A stretch of 64,000 bases of DNA from Paragorgia papillata (Eukaryota > Cnidaria > Anthozoa > Scleralcyonacea > Coralliidae). Positions within the stretch are counted from its first letter, which is position 1, and each line of letters begins with the position of its first letter. Under the pieces are notes generated by a model that was not told the origin of the DNA, made no database searches, and saw only the letters and a program-made list of their open reading frames with translations. A program made the translations under genes and the position numbers. The stretch lies in contig JAWNZC010000471.1 in the NCBI GenBank assembly GCA_035771165.1, forward strand, positions 1,765,001-1,829,000. The letters are read 5' to 3'. Shown here piece by piece: positions 1-12,104 of this stretch.

Positions 1-323
1 TGGAAATTCTGATTTGACTGCGGCCCAGTCTATTTTTATTCCATTCTGAATTGGCTTGGCAGCTTTTTATAATTGGCCCAACAGCCTTCTGAACTATAGG
101 GCGCTTAGTATATAAGCGGTAGGCCGAGTCTAGGTTTTGGCTTGGTTGGGTTTTTCTCCCTTTTTATTTAGCCGTGTGATGGAGTGAGGCCTTGAGGCAT
201 GTTGTAGGTTCTTTGCTCCTTTTGCTTTTGGAGTTGGACAAAAAGTTGAACAGCTTTGCCTTTTGATCAAGATGTTCTTGCACGTTGTTGGTAAATTTTG
301 AAAGTGACTGGCTATCTTTGTGC
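1..323. repeat. Remnant of dispersed element shared with 22.24-23.06 kb
   Basis: Bases about 122-323 match, in reverse complement, the interval about 22262-23060. Both encode a peptide containing AFGVGQKVEQL preceded by EACC, and both continue into the motif that opens each 2-kb tandem unit. Here the frame is interrupted by stops upstream. I do not recognise the protein; it may be a fragment of an autonomous transposon or of a captured gene. Bases 1-121 show nothing else. Confidence 0.5.
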
Positions 324-327
324 TTAA

Positions 328-1131
328 AGTGTCACTGAGACGAAAAATCGTCAGTCTTTTTCTGATATCATCATAAAGTAGATTTAAAATGAGGATGAAC
401 GGCGTTTGTGGTTTGTAAATATCTCATCTCGTTCAAGAGATATTCACGTTTTTAAAATATGCAAATTATATGGCTGATGACGTCATGTACTCCAAACGAG
501 CGAAATGAAAATCGTAAAATTAGGAATATCTCTAGAAATAAACAATAGAAAGTGCTCAAATTTTGCATGCTTATAGTATTAAATAAAATACGTTTCACTG
601 TGGAACTTTAGTTGTTTTCGTGGAAACTGCTGGTTCCTGGCCCCATCCAATGATAAAATTAAATTTTCTTATTTATCAGCAATCAAAGTAGCGTTTACTC
701 CAGCGAATAAATGTGACGATTAGGGCTTATGTAGGCATTGTAATTCAAACGTTTAAATCTATCTATTTTTAAACAATGAGGCAAAAATGATAACTCCCTT
801 TTTAAGGTTTAGAGTAACCTGAGAGCATGCGCTTACCATGGCAATCACAAAAGCTCCACAGAGAAGTGTATTTTATTAGATACTATAAGCATACAAAGTT
901 TAAGCACGTTCTATTGTTTATTTCCAGAGATATTCCTTATTTTACGATTTTCATTTCGCTCGTTTGGAGTACATGACGTCATCAGCCATAAATTTGCATA
1001 TTGCCAAAACGTGAATATCTCTTGAACGAGATGAGATATTGACAAACCACAAACGCCGTTCACCCTCATTTTAAATGTACTTTATGATAAGATCAAAAAA
1101 AGACTGACGATTTTTTCGTCTTAGTGACACT
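328..1131. mobile_element. Foldback MITE with TTAA target duplication (piggyBac-like), in unit 1 only
   Basis: An 804-bp element flanked by TTAA at 324-327 and 1132-1135. Units 2 and 3 show the empty site as a single TTAA. Terminal inverted repeats begin AGTGTCACT and run for roughly 250 bp on each side with few mismatches. No transposase frame is present. TTAA duplication is the hallmark of piggyBac-type transposition; the family assignment is inference. Confidence 0.85.
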
Positions 1132-1289
1132 TTAACAGTGATCTGATGTAGCTGACAACTGTCTTGGGAAGAGGTCAGATGGGATGACTCTCTGGGGCCT
1201 TTTCTTTTCCGAAGATGTAGCCTTGTAAAGTATGGAATCCTAACCTAAAAAATGTGGCGGTTCGGACGCTATAGTTCAGCCACCCATCG

Positions 1290-1990
1290 CTCCCAAATTT
1301 TACCCTGTGTACATCCTGAATATAAAACTCGCATGATATCTTGTCGACCCCCCGCTGAGCTTCTCAAATCTGAGAAGTAGATTTTGATTGTCCAAATCAC
1401 AAGCCCTGTCTTATTCCAGTTACAATTTGTTTTCTAGGAATTCAAGTGAGATCAAATAATCCAGTCAAATAAACAGTTAAGCCCCGCACAGACGACCAAG
1501 TTTTCCTTGGCAAGTTCCTTGGTAGCTTTCCTTGCTCGTGTGTACGATGAACAATTTCCCCCCCAAACATTTTCCTTGACAATTTAAAATTGCTCGTGTG
1601 TATGGTTGGACAAGTTTTCCTTGACGGCAATGGTCGCGTAATAAGCTTCGGAGATAATCTTGTCAAGTTTTCCTTGACGACTATATACACACGAACAATT
1701 TTCCTTGTTCAAAAGCTGGCATGACCAGCTTTTGAACAAGGCTCCTTGTCAAGGAAAAACTTGTCAATTTGTGTCGTACACACGAACAAATAAAACTTGT
1801 CAAGGAAAAACTTGTCAAGGAAAACTTGGTCGTCTGTGCGGGGCTTTATGAATCATACAGTATGAGTATTAAACCACTCAGAATCTACTTCTCGAATCTG
1901 AGAATCTCAGCGGGAGGTCGACAAGCTATCGTGCGAGTTTTCAGACTGAATTACAGTTGTATATTCAGGCTACCAAATTTCGACTCTTCG
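1290..1990. repeat. Older foldback repeat in tandem unit 1
   Basis: Arms about 1300-1440 and 1875-1965 are inverted copies of each other; both contain GTCGAC and the stretch around CTACTTCTC. The newer MITE at 1480-1845 sits at the centre. Equivalent structures recur about 2023 bp and 4046 bp further on. Confidence 0.7.
1480..1845. mobile_element. TWA-target MITE, copy in unit 1
   Basis: A 366-bp inverted-repeat element starting AGCCCCGCACAGACGACC and ending in its complement, flanked by TTA at 1477-1479 and 1846-1848. The interior is built of short repeats of TTGTCAAGGAAAA and its complement. A 3-bp TTA/TAA duplication suggests a PIF/Harbinger-type mobiliser. Confidence 0.8.
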
Positions 1991-2111
1991 TTTATTTTTG
2001 CTCTAATGCATCTAAAATACACTAGCTATGTTTACACCAAATATTTACATTATAAAAAATAAAGAAAAAAAAGTTGTGATGTCATTGAAAAGTATCGACG
2101 GCCAATTTTTA

Positions 2112-2311
2112 TATAGTAACTTAGGTTAGATATACTACCGAAACAGAGAACGTAGGAATCTAACGTTTCGAGCGAAGGCCCTTCGTCAGAGAGAACTTCG
2201 CTCGAAACGTTAGATTCCTGCGTTCTCTGTTTTGGCAGTATGTCTAACCTAAGTTACTATATTTCGATTGTTGTTTCTACACTGCCTACGCAGCACGCTA
2301 CTTTTATTTCA
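2112..2311. repeat. Foldback element with CGAAACGTTAG arms, unit 1
   Basis: Arms 2112-2185 and 2196-2261 are inverted copies containing CTAACGTTTCGAGCGAAGG; the right side continues to ACACTGCCTACGCAGCACG. The same family lies at 4135-4330, 6165-6360, 28448-28667 and, as a half element, at 52596-52662. Confidence 0.75.
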
Positions 2312-3502
2312 CAATTTTTATATAATATGGTGGGTAGTGAGACCTTCACTGGCGTTGTGTGAGGGCTAATTTGGAGCATAATACTTTGTGTTCTACCACG
2401 GCGGCGACAACGCACTGTTATTAGTGGTATGTTTCATAAATTTGCCAGTTTTTCCCGCTCATTTTTAAGCCTACATACTTTACGTTTGACCACAGCAGTC
2501 GAGTTTCACGTGAAGTGTCTAGTTTCAGTCAATAGGTCGTAAAATATGCCTGCGGTTTGATGTATGTTTGGGAGAAGAATGAACCGTGGAAGGATTTATG
2601 TAGGTCTGTGTTCTTTGGATAACCCTCGACGCGTTTCGACCTTCCGGTCTTCTTCAGGAGGGATTTTGAGTCGATGTTAAAATCGGTAATGTTAAGACGA
2701 AATTACAGATATAGAAGGCGCGTGCAACACTGAAGTATAATAGACAAAATAAAAATAAAGACTTACTGAATGTCTGTCAGTCTGTGTAGTTTTGGTGTAG
2801 TCCGTAACGTACTGGCATCCGTGGTCGACTTTATAAATTGCTGAATTTCCCACTCCTCTTGTCCCGTGTCGATAGTTGGCGTAAACAGGTTTAATTATGT
2901 CGTTTCGTCATAGCATATACGTGTGTATTTGCGTCATAGCATATACGTGGTTTGTGGTTTTAGTTATGTCGCTGCAGTTACGTCAGAAATAAAAGGTTAT
3001 TGTGTAATCTGTCTAGTGGTTGAATGAGATGGTACATCCTACATGTCGGTTAAGTCAGCTCCTTTATGTATATTTCCTCCTTTGCGTATATAAGAAACTG
3101 AACAGCCTGATTTCAAAAAAGACTGGCATCTTTGTGCTTAACAGTGATCTGATGTATAGCTGACAACTGTCTTGGTAAGAGGTCAGATGGGATGACTCTC
3201 TGGGGCCTTTTCTTTTCCGAAGATGTAGCCTTGTAAAGTATGGAATTTAATAAAAACCTATCCACCCCCCCTAAAGGAACCACTAACCCTAAGTTCAGCT
3301 ACCCATCGCTCCCAAATTTTACCCTGTGTACATCCTGAATATAAAACTCGCATGATATCTTGTCGACCCCCCCCCCGCTGAGCTTCTCAAATCTGAGAAG
3401 TAGATTTTGATTGTCCAAATCACAAGCCCTGTCTTATTCCAGTTACAATTTGTTTTCTAGGAATTCAAGTGAGATCAAATAATCCAGTCAAATAAACAGT
3501 TA

Positions 3503-3868
3503 AGCCCCGCACAGACGACCAAGTTTTCCTTGGCAAGTTCCTTGGTAGCTTTCCTTGCTCGTGTGTACGATGAACAATTTCCCCCCCAAACATTTTCCTT
3601 GACAATTTAAAATTGCTCGTGTGTATGGTTGGACAAGTTTTCCTTGACGGCAATGGTCGCGTAATAAGCTTCGGAGATAATCTTGTCAAGTTTTCCTTGA
3701 CGACTATATACACACGAACAATTTTCCTTGTTCAAAAGCTGGCATGACCAGCTTTTGAACAAGGCTCCTTGTCAAGGAAAAACTTGTCAATTTGTGTCGT
3801 ACACACGAACAAATAAAACTTGTCAAGGAAAAACTTGTCAAGGAAAACTTGGTCGTCTGTGCGGGGCT
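3503..3868. mobile_element. TWA-target MITE, copy in unit 2
   Basis: Near-identical copy of the 1480-1845 element, carried along by the tandem duplication and not independently inserted. Confidence 0.8.
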
Positions 3869-4134
3869 TTATGAATCATACAGTATGAGTATTAAACCAC
3901 TCAGAATCTACTTCTCGAATCTGAGAATCTCAGCGGGAGGTCGACAAGCTATCGTGCGAGTTTTCAGACTGAATTACAGTTGTATATTCAGGCTACCAAA
4001 TTTCGACTCTTCGTTTATTTTTGCTCTAATGCATCTAAAATACACTAGCTATGTTTACACCAAATATTTACATTATAAAAAATAAAGAAAAAAAAGTTGT
4101 GATGTCATTGAAAAGTATCGACGGCCAATTTTTA

Positions 4135-4330
4135 TATAGTAACTTAGGTTAGATATACTACCGAAACAGAGAAACGTAGGAATCTAACGTTTCGAGCGAA
4201 GGCCCTTCGTCAGAGAGAACTTCGCTCGAAACGTTAGATTCCTGCGTTCTCTGTTTTGGCAGTATGTCTAACCTAAGTTACTATATTTCGATTGTTGTTT
4301 CTACACTGCCTACGCAGCACGCTACTTTTA
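4135..4330. repeat. Foldback element with CGAAACGTTAG arms, unit 2
   Basis: Second tandem copy of the 2112-2311 foldback. Confidence 0.75.
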
Positions 4331-5525
4331 TTTCACAATTTTTATATAATATGGTGGGTAGTGAGACCTTCACTGGCGTTGTGTGAGGGCTAATTTGGAG
4401 CATAATACTTTGTGTTCTACCACGGCGGCGACAACGCACTGTTATTAGTGGTATGTTTCATAAATTTGCCAGTTTTTCCCGCTCATTTTTAAGCCTACAT
4501 ACTTTACGTTTGACCACAGCAGTCGAGTTTCACGTGAAGTGTCTAGTTTCAGTCAATAGGTCGTAAAATATGCCTGCGGTTTGATGTATGTTTGGGAGAA
4601 GAATGAACCGTGGAAGGATTTATGTAGGTCTGTGTTCTTTGGATAACCCTCGACGCGTTTCGACCTTCCGGTCTCCTTCAGGAGGGATTTTGAGTCGATG
4701 TTGAAATCGGTAATGTTAAGACGAAATTACAGATATAGAAGGCGCGTGCAACACTGAAGTATAATAGACAAAATAAAAATAAAGACTTACTGAATGTCTG
4801 TCAGTCTGTGTAGTTTTGGTGTAGTCCGTAACGTACTGGCATCCGTGGTCGACTTTATAAATTGCTGAATTTCCCACTCCTCTTGTCCCGTGTCGATAGT
4901 TGGCGTAAACAGGTTTAATTATGTCGTTTCGTCATAGCATATACGTGTGTATTTGCGTCATAGCATATACGTGGTTTGTGGTTTTAGTTATGTCGCTGCA
5001 GTTACGTCAGAAATAAAAGGTTATTGTGTAATCTGTCTAGTGGTTGAATGAGATGGTACATCCTACATGTCGGTTAAGTCAGCTCCTTTATGTATATTTC
5101 CTCCTTTGCGTATATAAGAAACTGAACAGCCTGATTTCAAAAAAGACTGGCATCTTTGTGCTTAACAGTGATCTGATGTATAGCTGACAACTGTCTTGGT
5201 AAGAGGTCAGATGGGATGACTCTCTGGGGCCTTTTCTTTTCCGAAGATGTAGCCTTGTAAAGTATGGAATTTAATAAAAACCTATCCACCCCCCCTAAAG
5301 GAACCACTAACCCTAAGTTCAGCTACCCATCGCTCCCAAATTTTACCCTGTGTACATCCTGAATATAAAACTCGCATGATATCTTGTCGACCCCCCCCCG
5401 CTGAGCTTCTCAAATCTGAGAAGTAGATTTTGATTGTCCAAATCACAAGCCCTGTCTTATTCCAGTTACAATTTGTTTTCTAGGAATTCAAGTGAGATCA
5501 AATAATCCAGTCAAATAAACAGTTA

Positions 5526-5891
5526 AGCCCCGCACAGACGACCAAGTTTTCCTTGGCAAATTCCTTGGTAGCTTTCCTTGCTCGTGTGTACGATGAACAA
5601 TTTCCCCCCCAAACATTTTCCTTGACAATTTAAAATTGCTCGTGTGTATGGTTGGACAAGTTTTCCTTGACGGCAGTGGTCGCGTAATAAGCTTCGGAGA
5701 TAATCTTGTCAAGTTTTCCTTGACGACTATATACACACGAACAATTTTCCTTGTTCAAAAGCTGGCATGACCAGCTTTTGAACAAGGCTCCTTGTCAAGG
5801 AAAAACTTGTCAATTTGTGTCGTACACACGAACAAATAAAACTTGTCAAGGAAAAACTTGTCAAGGAAAACTTGGTCGTCTGTGCGGGGCT
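5526..5891. mobile_element. TWA-target MITE, copy in unit 3
   Basis: Copy of the 1480-1845 element in the third tandem unit, with a few substitutions. Confidence 0.8.
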
Positions 5892-6164
5892 TTATGAATC
5901 CTACAGTATCAGTATTAAACCACTCAGAATCTACTTCTCGAATCTGAGAATCTCAGCGGGAGGTCGACAAGCTATCGTGGGAGTTTTCAGACTGAATTAC
6001 AGTTGTATATTCAGGCTACCAAATTTCAACTCTTCGTTTATTTTTGCTCTAATGCACTAAAAGTCTAAAATACACTAGCTATATTTACACCAAATATTTA
6101 CATTATAAAAAATAAAGAAAAAAAAGTTGTGATGTCATTGAAAAGTATCGACGGCCAATTTTTA

Positions 6165-6360
6165 TATAGTAACTTAGGTTAGATATACTGCCGAAACAGA
6201 GAACGTAGGAATCTAACGTTTCGAGCGAAGGCCCTTCGTCAGAGAGAACTTCGCTCGAAACGTTAGATTCCTACGTTCTCTGTTTTGGCAGTATGTCTAA
6301 CCTAAGTTACTATATTTCGATTGTTGTTTCTACACTGCCTACGCAGCACGCTACTTTTAT
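6165..6360. repeat. Foldback element with CGAAACGTTAG arms, unit 3
   Basis: Third tandem copy of the 2112-2311 foldback. Confidence 0.75.
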
Positions 6361-7195
6361 TTCACAATTTTTATATAATATGGTGGGTAGTGAGACCTTC
6401 ACTGGCGTTGTGTGAGGACTAATTTGGAGCATAATACTTTGTGTTCTACCACGGCGGCGACAACGCACTGTTATTAGTGGTATGTTTCATAAATTTGCCA
6501 GTTTTTCCCGCTCATTTTTAAGCCTACATACTTTACGTTTGACCACACCAGTCGAGTTTCACGTGAAGTGTCTAGTTTCAGTCAATAGGTCGTAAAATAT
6601 GCCTGCGGTTTGATGTATGTTTGGGAGAAGAATGAACCGTGGAAGGATTTATGTAGGTCTGTGTTCTTTGGATAACCCTCGACGCGTTTCGACCTTCCGG
6701 TCTTCTTCAGGAGGGATTTTGAGTCGATGTTGAAATCGGGAATGTTAAGACGAAATTACAGATATAGAAGGCGCGTGCAACACTGAAGTATAATAGATAA
6801 AATAAAAATAAAGTCTTACTGAATGTCTGTCAGTCTGTGTAGTTTTGGTGTAATCCGTAACGTACTGGCATCCGTGGTCGACTTTATAAATTGCTGAATT
6901 TCCCACTCCTCTTGTCCCGTGATATAGTTGGCGTAAACAGGTTTAATTATGTCGTTTCGTCATAGCATATACGTGTGTATCGCGTGGTTTGTGGTTTTAG
7001 TTATATATGTCGCTGTTACGTCAGAAATAAAAGGTTATTGTGTAATCTGTCTAGTGGTGAGTGAGATGGTATATCCTACATGTCGGTTAAGTCAGCTCCT
7101 TTATGTATATTTCCTCCTTTGCGTATATAAGAAACTGAACAGCCTGATTTCAAAAAAGTCGATTTCTTATATGCGGGGACGTACTGTATTTATAT

Positions 7196-7462
7196 AGTCA
7201 GTTTCAGCTTGCTTTTGAAATTCGTTTGTAAACATTTGTCGGAAGCTTGGGAACTAGGTACGGAAGTATGCGAAGTTCGTTGTAAATTTCGGTATTTAAT
7301 AAGCTTCGAATTGACCTCCTTTGGCGAAATCATGGACTAGGAGATTGTTTTTTTTGTATAGTGTTTGATGGAAATGAAGAATAATAGATACCTGGTTAAA
7401 CAGGAACAAAAGTTTCCAACTTGAATTCGTATCTACTTCGCAACGTAGTTTTGAACATTAGG
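7196..7462 (-). mobile_element. MITE copy, terminal AGTCAGTTTCAGC family
   Basis: Begins AGTCAGTTTCAGCTTGC, the terminal repeat also seen at 10410-10689 and 57906-58563. The body matches those copies in reverse orientation. The far terminus is eroded. Confidence 0.6.
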
Positions 7463-7470
7463 GACCTTAA

Positions 7471-8492
7471 AGGTCAACTACACCTTTTGAGGTTATTATT
7501 ATTTTCTGTTAAATTCGAAAACGTTTATTCCAAAACCGAAGAAAAAATTAAAATCGGTCACTCGGTTCTGTTTTTATGTTCTGTCAAAGATCGAGTTTTA
7601 ACCATTTTTCTGAACCATATTTAAACAACGACCGCGTTAAAAGGTAGCCTGGCACTAGCAAACTTGTGACGTCATACCGGTAAAATAGAGCTCGCTTCGG
7701 CAAAAGGCTACAACATTGTTAACATGCTAACCAGGAGAGTTTTTCGAAAAGATACCCGGCCACAAGTTCGACTCCACGACTTATCAAGAATGGCTTTGGT
7801 ATTTTAGTTTACCAAACGGTACAGCCGTACAACGGGTTTTCGCAAGAAAAACACTACGCCTAGTAGGCCAATGTCACCTGGAGGGGAAGAAGGCTACGAT
7901 TCATTTTGTCTTGATAAGACAAAACTATTGAGTTTTAAACTATATTATTAGTTCTAAGTATTGAGTTATTGATTTGACAGAAGTCTGGATATACATAGCT
8001 TGTCAGAACTGTAGTTTTGCTTTTGCGAAATTGGATCTGCTGCCGTAGCTTCATCTATATCACCTTCTACTTTAAATATCGCAAAACTCACCCAAACACA
8101 ATTAAGAAGACTCGTTGACAGAGTGTGAAGAAGATATACATTAAAATGCCCCAAAATAATGCTAATACACGTATTTTCGTGAGTAAATAGGTGGCAAACC
8201 AAAGCTCGAACATTGGAATATTTGTTTGGTAATTAGGCAACTTACCGATATGACGTCACTGATTATGTAGTACCCATTCTTCTAAACAAGTCGGTCGTGC
8301 ATCAAGAGATACTTGGAAACTCTTCCCAGTAAGTCATGCGCTTTTACTCCAAATTCATTTTCCCCCTCACTTTTGTAAAGTAAGGGGCCGAATACATGGG
8401 GAAATTTCAGCCCGGAATTTACCCATGTATTCGGCCCCTTAGATGATAACTGCTTTAAAAATATACATAACCTCAAAAGGTATAGTTGACCT
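7471..8492. mobile_element. 1.02-kb inverted-repeat element with TTAA duplication
   Basis: Termini AGGTCAACTACACCTTTTG and its near complement are flanked by TTAA at 7467-7470 and 8493-8496. No transposase is recognisable in the interior. A smaller palindrome lies inside at 8381-8441. Confidence 0.7.
8381..8441. repeat. Small palindrome nested in the 7471-8492 element
   Basis: Arms starting AAGGGGCCGAATACATGG and its complement flank a short loop; this looks like a miniature TIR insertion. Confidence 0.6.
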
Positions 8493-8750
8493 TTAAGCAA
8501 GCTAGGACGACGACGGCAATTTAGCTTTACGGCAGGCATAGCTTCGACAATGTAACGTATGATAAATTAACGCCTAAGTAAACTAACAACTTTAATTTAT
8601 GGTTCCTTGCCACAACGTCGTCTTGAAAACGTGAAAACGCTTCAGTTGACGTTGTATGTGCAACGAGGACGGTCTTGTGATTATACTCTTGGGACTGCAA
8701 ATTATTCAACGCTTGGGTCGTCGTCGTGACGTTCGCGTTATGCTTGCTTA

Positions 8751-8921
8751 AGCCTGGTTTCCATATAGCCGTAAGAGCCGGCGGCATGACTGCGGCAAGG
8801 GGCAATGGTCCAATCGCATACAGCTTTTTATTGCTGGCTAATTCAACACGGTCTATGATTGGACCATCGCCCCTTGCCGCAGCCATGCCGCCGGCTCTTA
8901 CGGCTATATGGAAACCAGGCT
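8751..8921. mobile_element. Palindromic MITE with TTA target duplication
   Basis: A 171-bp element with about 70-bp nearly perfect arms starting AGCCTGGTTTCCATATAGCC, flanked by TTA at 8748-8750 and 8922-8924. The open frames here, on both strands, are by-products of the palindrome. Confidence 0.8.
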
Positions 8922-8924
8922 TTA

Positions 8925-10409
8925 AGGTCCCTATTGCAACGACGTCAACCTCGACGAACTTCTTTAAACAAAATAATTAGTCTTGCGAAACAAAGTGAAT
9001 AAATAATTTTTAGTCCCTAGTCAGAAAATGAAAATGAAAATGTAGTAAACTGCCGAGGTTTTTGGTAACGGAAATATAATTCAAAACCCTGGAACTGAAG
9101 AAGGAAAACTTGTATCGACTTAAAATTTTCCAGGAAAACTCGTAATAATGATCTACAAAATATATAAAACAACCAACGTTGTAGGTTTAATAACAAACAT
9201 TTTAGAATTTTGTGACATCACGGTGAAAACCACCTTTTCTCAATGTAATCTTTAATTCATTCTGAAAGTGTTAATACTGTCGGGCAATGACTGCATGTCG
9301 CTTTCGAGCTTAATAGACTGCTTAAAGTTAAAACAGTCTTTGTTTTGCATGACTTGCACATTTTGGAAAACAGAACTGGAATGTTATAATGTAAATCATG
9401 CAGATTAAAACAGACAGGAAGCAGTTAATTATAAAGAAGTATCAGCAATTAAAGAATTTTGCGGGGGCTTTAATGGTCTTTGATTGTCCGGTTTATCGTG
9501 TTATCTAAAGGTCAAGGACGTTAAAATTTCGAAACGTGACCATGGCCAACAAAATAGGCCTCAATCCTAATCCTTCCTCTAACCATCAAGTAACAGGCTG
9601 AGTCATTCTTTAGGAATTATACTATTACACTGACTTCACTTCCAAAATTCCCCAGTACTGCTAGAATTATTGTTGTGTCTCTATTGAAGTCAATCGTATT
9701 GAATCGTAGCAAGTGGGTTACCGGCGGAAACCGTAATCGCCAAATGAATATATTAATAATTTTAAAATGCAATACCATGCATAACGAAAGGAAACCATTT
9801 ATAACAAAATATATTAATTGACGTTTCGTTACTTAACCAGTTAGCGCACTTTATATTCTGCCTGTGGGACCGTGGGTGTGTTCGTTCGGAATCAATGTAT
9901 GGTTGTGATTCTGGTGCGGGAATAAGCCCACAGCACTTGTGGTTCTTCCTGATGACGCAAGAAGACTCGATGACGTACGCGAATTTTCCATGCGTTTTCC
10001 GATTCTTCCATTAAAGGACTTCTTTCTTCTTCGGTGTAACTCCATTTAAGAGCATTCATAGCGTATTTTATTTACCAATAATCCAATATCGTAGATATAA
10101 TATATCTAGAGAGCTAGAGGAGCAATCATAAACGAATGCATGCACGATATCTCGCTTGCTTTTGGTTTCTGTTATCTTAGCCATCATTACGATCGCACGA
10201 AGTTGAAATTGGTCCAATCCACCGAATTCGCCGATATGAATCTGGATGGCATTCTTCAGGGGTGTGCATAAATCTGTTGAAATTCTTCAGGGGGTTGACA
10301 ATAATTTTATCAATTAAGGGGGTTCGTATTTCTTTAAAATTGATGGATTCTTCAGGGGTGTACATATAGTATCAAAAACATGTATCCTCGATTGGGAACG
10401 GATATTTAT
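8925..10409. other. Gene-free stretch
   Basis: AT-rich sequence with no supported gene. The only structure I see is a pair of direct repeats sharing ATTCTTCAGGGGTGT at about 10248 and 10348, with a weaker copy between them. Confidence 0.5.
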
Positions 10410-10689
10410 AGTCCGTTTCAACTTGCTTTTGAAATCCGATACGTATAATTAAAACGAACATTCCGAACTTACGTTGCAATGTTCCGTTGCGAGGTAGATA
10501 CAAATTTAAGTCGGCAATTTGTTTCTGTTTAACCAAGTATCTGTTATTATATTCTATACAACAAATAATCTTCTTCTCCGTGATTTTACCAAAGGAATTC
10601 AATTCAAAGCTTATTAAATTCGAACTTCAAGTTCCCACCCTTCCAACGAATGTTGACAAACGAATTTCAAAAGCAAGCTGAAACTGACT
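10410..10689 (+). mobile_element. MITE copy, terminal AGTCAGTTTCAGC family
   Basis: Left end GTCCGTTTCAACTTGC and right end AAGCAAGCTGAAACTGACT are inverted. The body matches 57906-58563 and the reverse of 7196-7462. Confidence 0.7.
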
Positions 10690-11640
10690 ATGATGAATAG
10701 CCCATATTCGTATACTCATCACAGCGGCATGTACATAGCAACTGGAAAGTGCCAGGTAGGCATTTTATAATCTAGACCACACAATCCGAAAGATTAAATG
10801 TGTAGATCGTCTACGACTCGGACTACAAAGCGAAAAGGCGATAAACTGGTGAAACTGCCGAGATATTTCGAACGCGGATCCCATATTAGGCTCGGCTTTT
10901 TAAACGAAATACTGACGTATTAAATTTCGAGTGGAGTTGGCAGCCCCCTATAGCCTTGACCTTTTGTGTTGATCATACAATCTCGGTGTGCATTCAATCG
11001 GTTGTTCTAGTATACATGTTGTTCAGCCCTTGGGATGGGAAACATTACAATCTGACACCGAAATCGTGAAACGAAAAGGTGGTAAACTGTCGAGATAGGA
11101 TCGTTCATGTTGATCAGCTGAAGACGGCCTCCACGATAATCGATTTCCCTGTACTAACTGCATGGTAATACTATCTCTCTTTCACTTTCAATATGACATT
11201 ATGACTATCTACACACGTTAACTAGCTCTTTACTAAACTAACTCGATTATATGATAAGCGAAACATTCGGCAAATTATATGGCCGACGGTCGAGTTGAAC
11301 CATATGACATGAGGCCTAGCCGGTTTCAAATGCCAAAAAGTCAGTGCCCCTTCCCATGCATGTATACATATATATATATATATACAAACCTTTTTTGTTG
11401 CGACCAAGTGCTTCAATACAATAAATCTGAAATTATATTCCAATGTCGTCAAACTGAGAGTTCTTGCTTCTTGGTCTGGTCTAATTTGATGTTTAATATA
11501 TTTACACTGTCGAATGTGGTATATTGACTATTGAGTATAACAGCCTGTCATGAGATAATCCCGTTCCCCATTGGTCGAGATCAGCGCCGATCTTTCAGTA
11601 TTGACCGAGCGACGAAAAAGACTGACCAAGCGAGGTTAAT
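10690..11640. other. Gene-free stretch with remnants of a common repeat
   Basis: Two degenerate copies of a repeat with the core GGTGGTAAACTGTCGAG occur at about 10838-10925 and 11071-11110. A short (AT)n run lies at 11366-11386. No gene seen. Confidence 0.4.
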
Positions 11641-11712
11641 ATAGCCTGCCTCGCAGGCGGACGTGTTTTGAAATTGAAATTATCGTCCGGCTGCGACGCA
11701 GGCTAGGTTAAT
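11641..11712. repeat. Short inverted repeat
   Basis: AGCCTGCCTCGCAGGCGGACG and its imperfect complement surround a 30-bp loop. Probably a MITE remnant. Confidence 0.45.
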
Positions 11713-12104
11713 AAGGCTTTTATCATATGCATGCCGCAGATTTTTTAGTTTTATTTCATCGCAGTTGCCCCAGCGGATATAATAGTGTCCCCCGCTGATA
11801 CTATCTCCCCGGACACTATATATACTGCCCCCCCCCCCCTCGGCCCTCCCCCTCGCGGACTCTGTCCCCTCCAAAAAAAATTCGAGATAACTTTTAGTTC
11901 TTGTGTTCTTTGATAGAAATGTGAAAACTATGGATTAACTTAAACCTTTAAAGAAAGTAACTTAATGTAAGCCACGAGGGAAGTTCAAATCAATATTCAT
12001 AATTTTGAATCGCGGTTGGTTGAAAAATTCATAAGCAAAAAGGTGGTGAACTGCTAAAATTTTTAGGCTTATAACGAACTACTAACGTTTGCAGCGGAGC
12101 CATA

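Larger units (their letters stand above)
306..7157. repeat. Tandem array of three ~2.02-kb units
   Basis: Units are 306-3120 (about 2.0 kb once an 808-bp insertion plus duplicated target is removed), 3121-5144 and 5145-7157. Each begins GACTGGCATCTTTGTGC and ends in a short A-run after CCTGATTTC. Landmarks recur at 2023-bp spacing. The copies differ only by scattered substitutions and small indels, so the amplification is recent. No gene is supported inside a unit: the recurring short open frames lie in inverted-repeat DNA. Each unit holds an older foldback with a MITE at its centre, a second foldback, and about 700 bp of other sequence. Confidence 0.9.

Noticed and set aside
1442..2062. Short frames (82 and 97 codons) repeated in each 2-kb unit
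   Set aside because: They lie in inverted-repeat DNA; their products are mirror images of MITE arms and show no domain.
8527..8980. Overlapping 119- and 84-codon frames on opposite strands
   Set aside because: Both cross the palindromic MITE at 8751-8921, whose symmetry keeps frames open on both strands.
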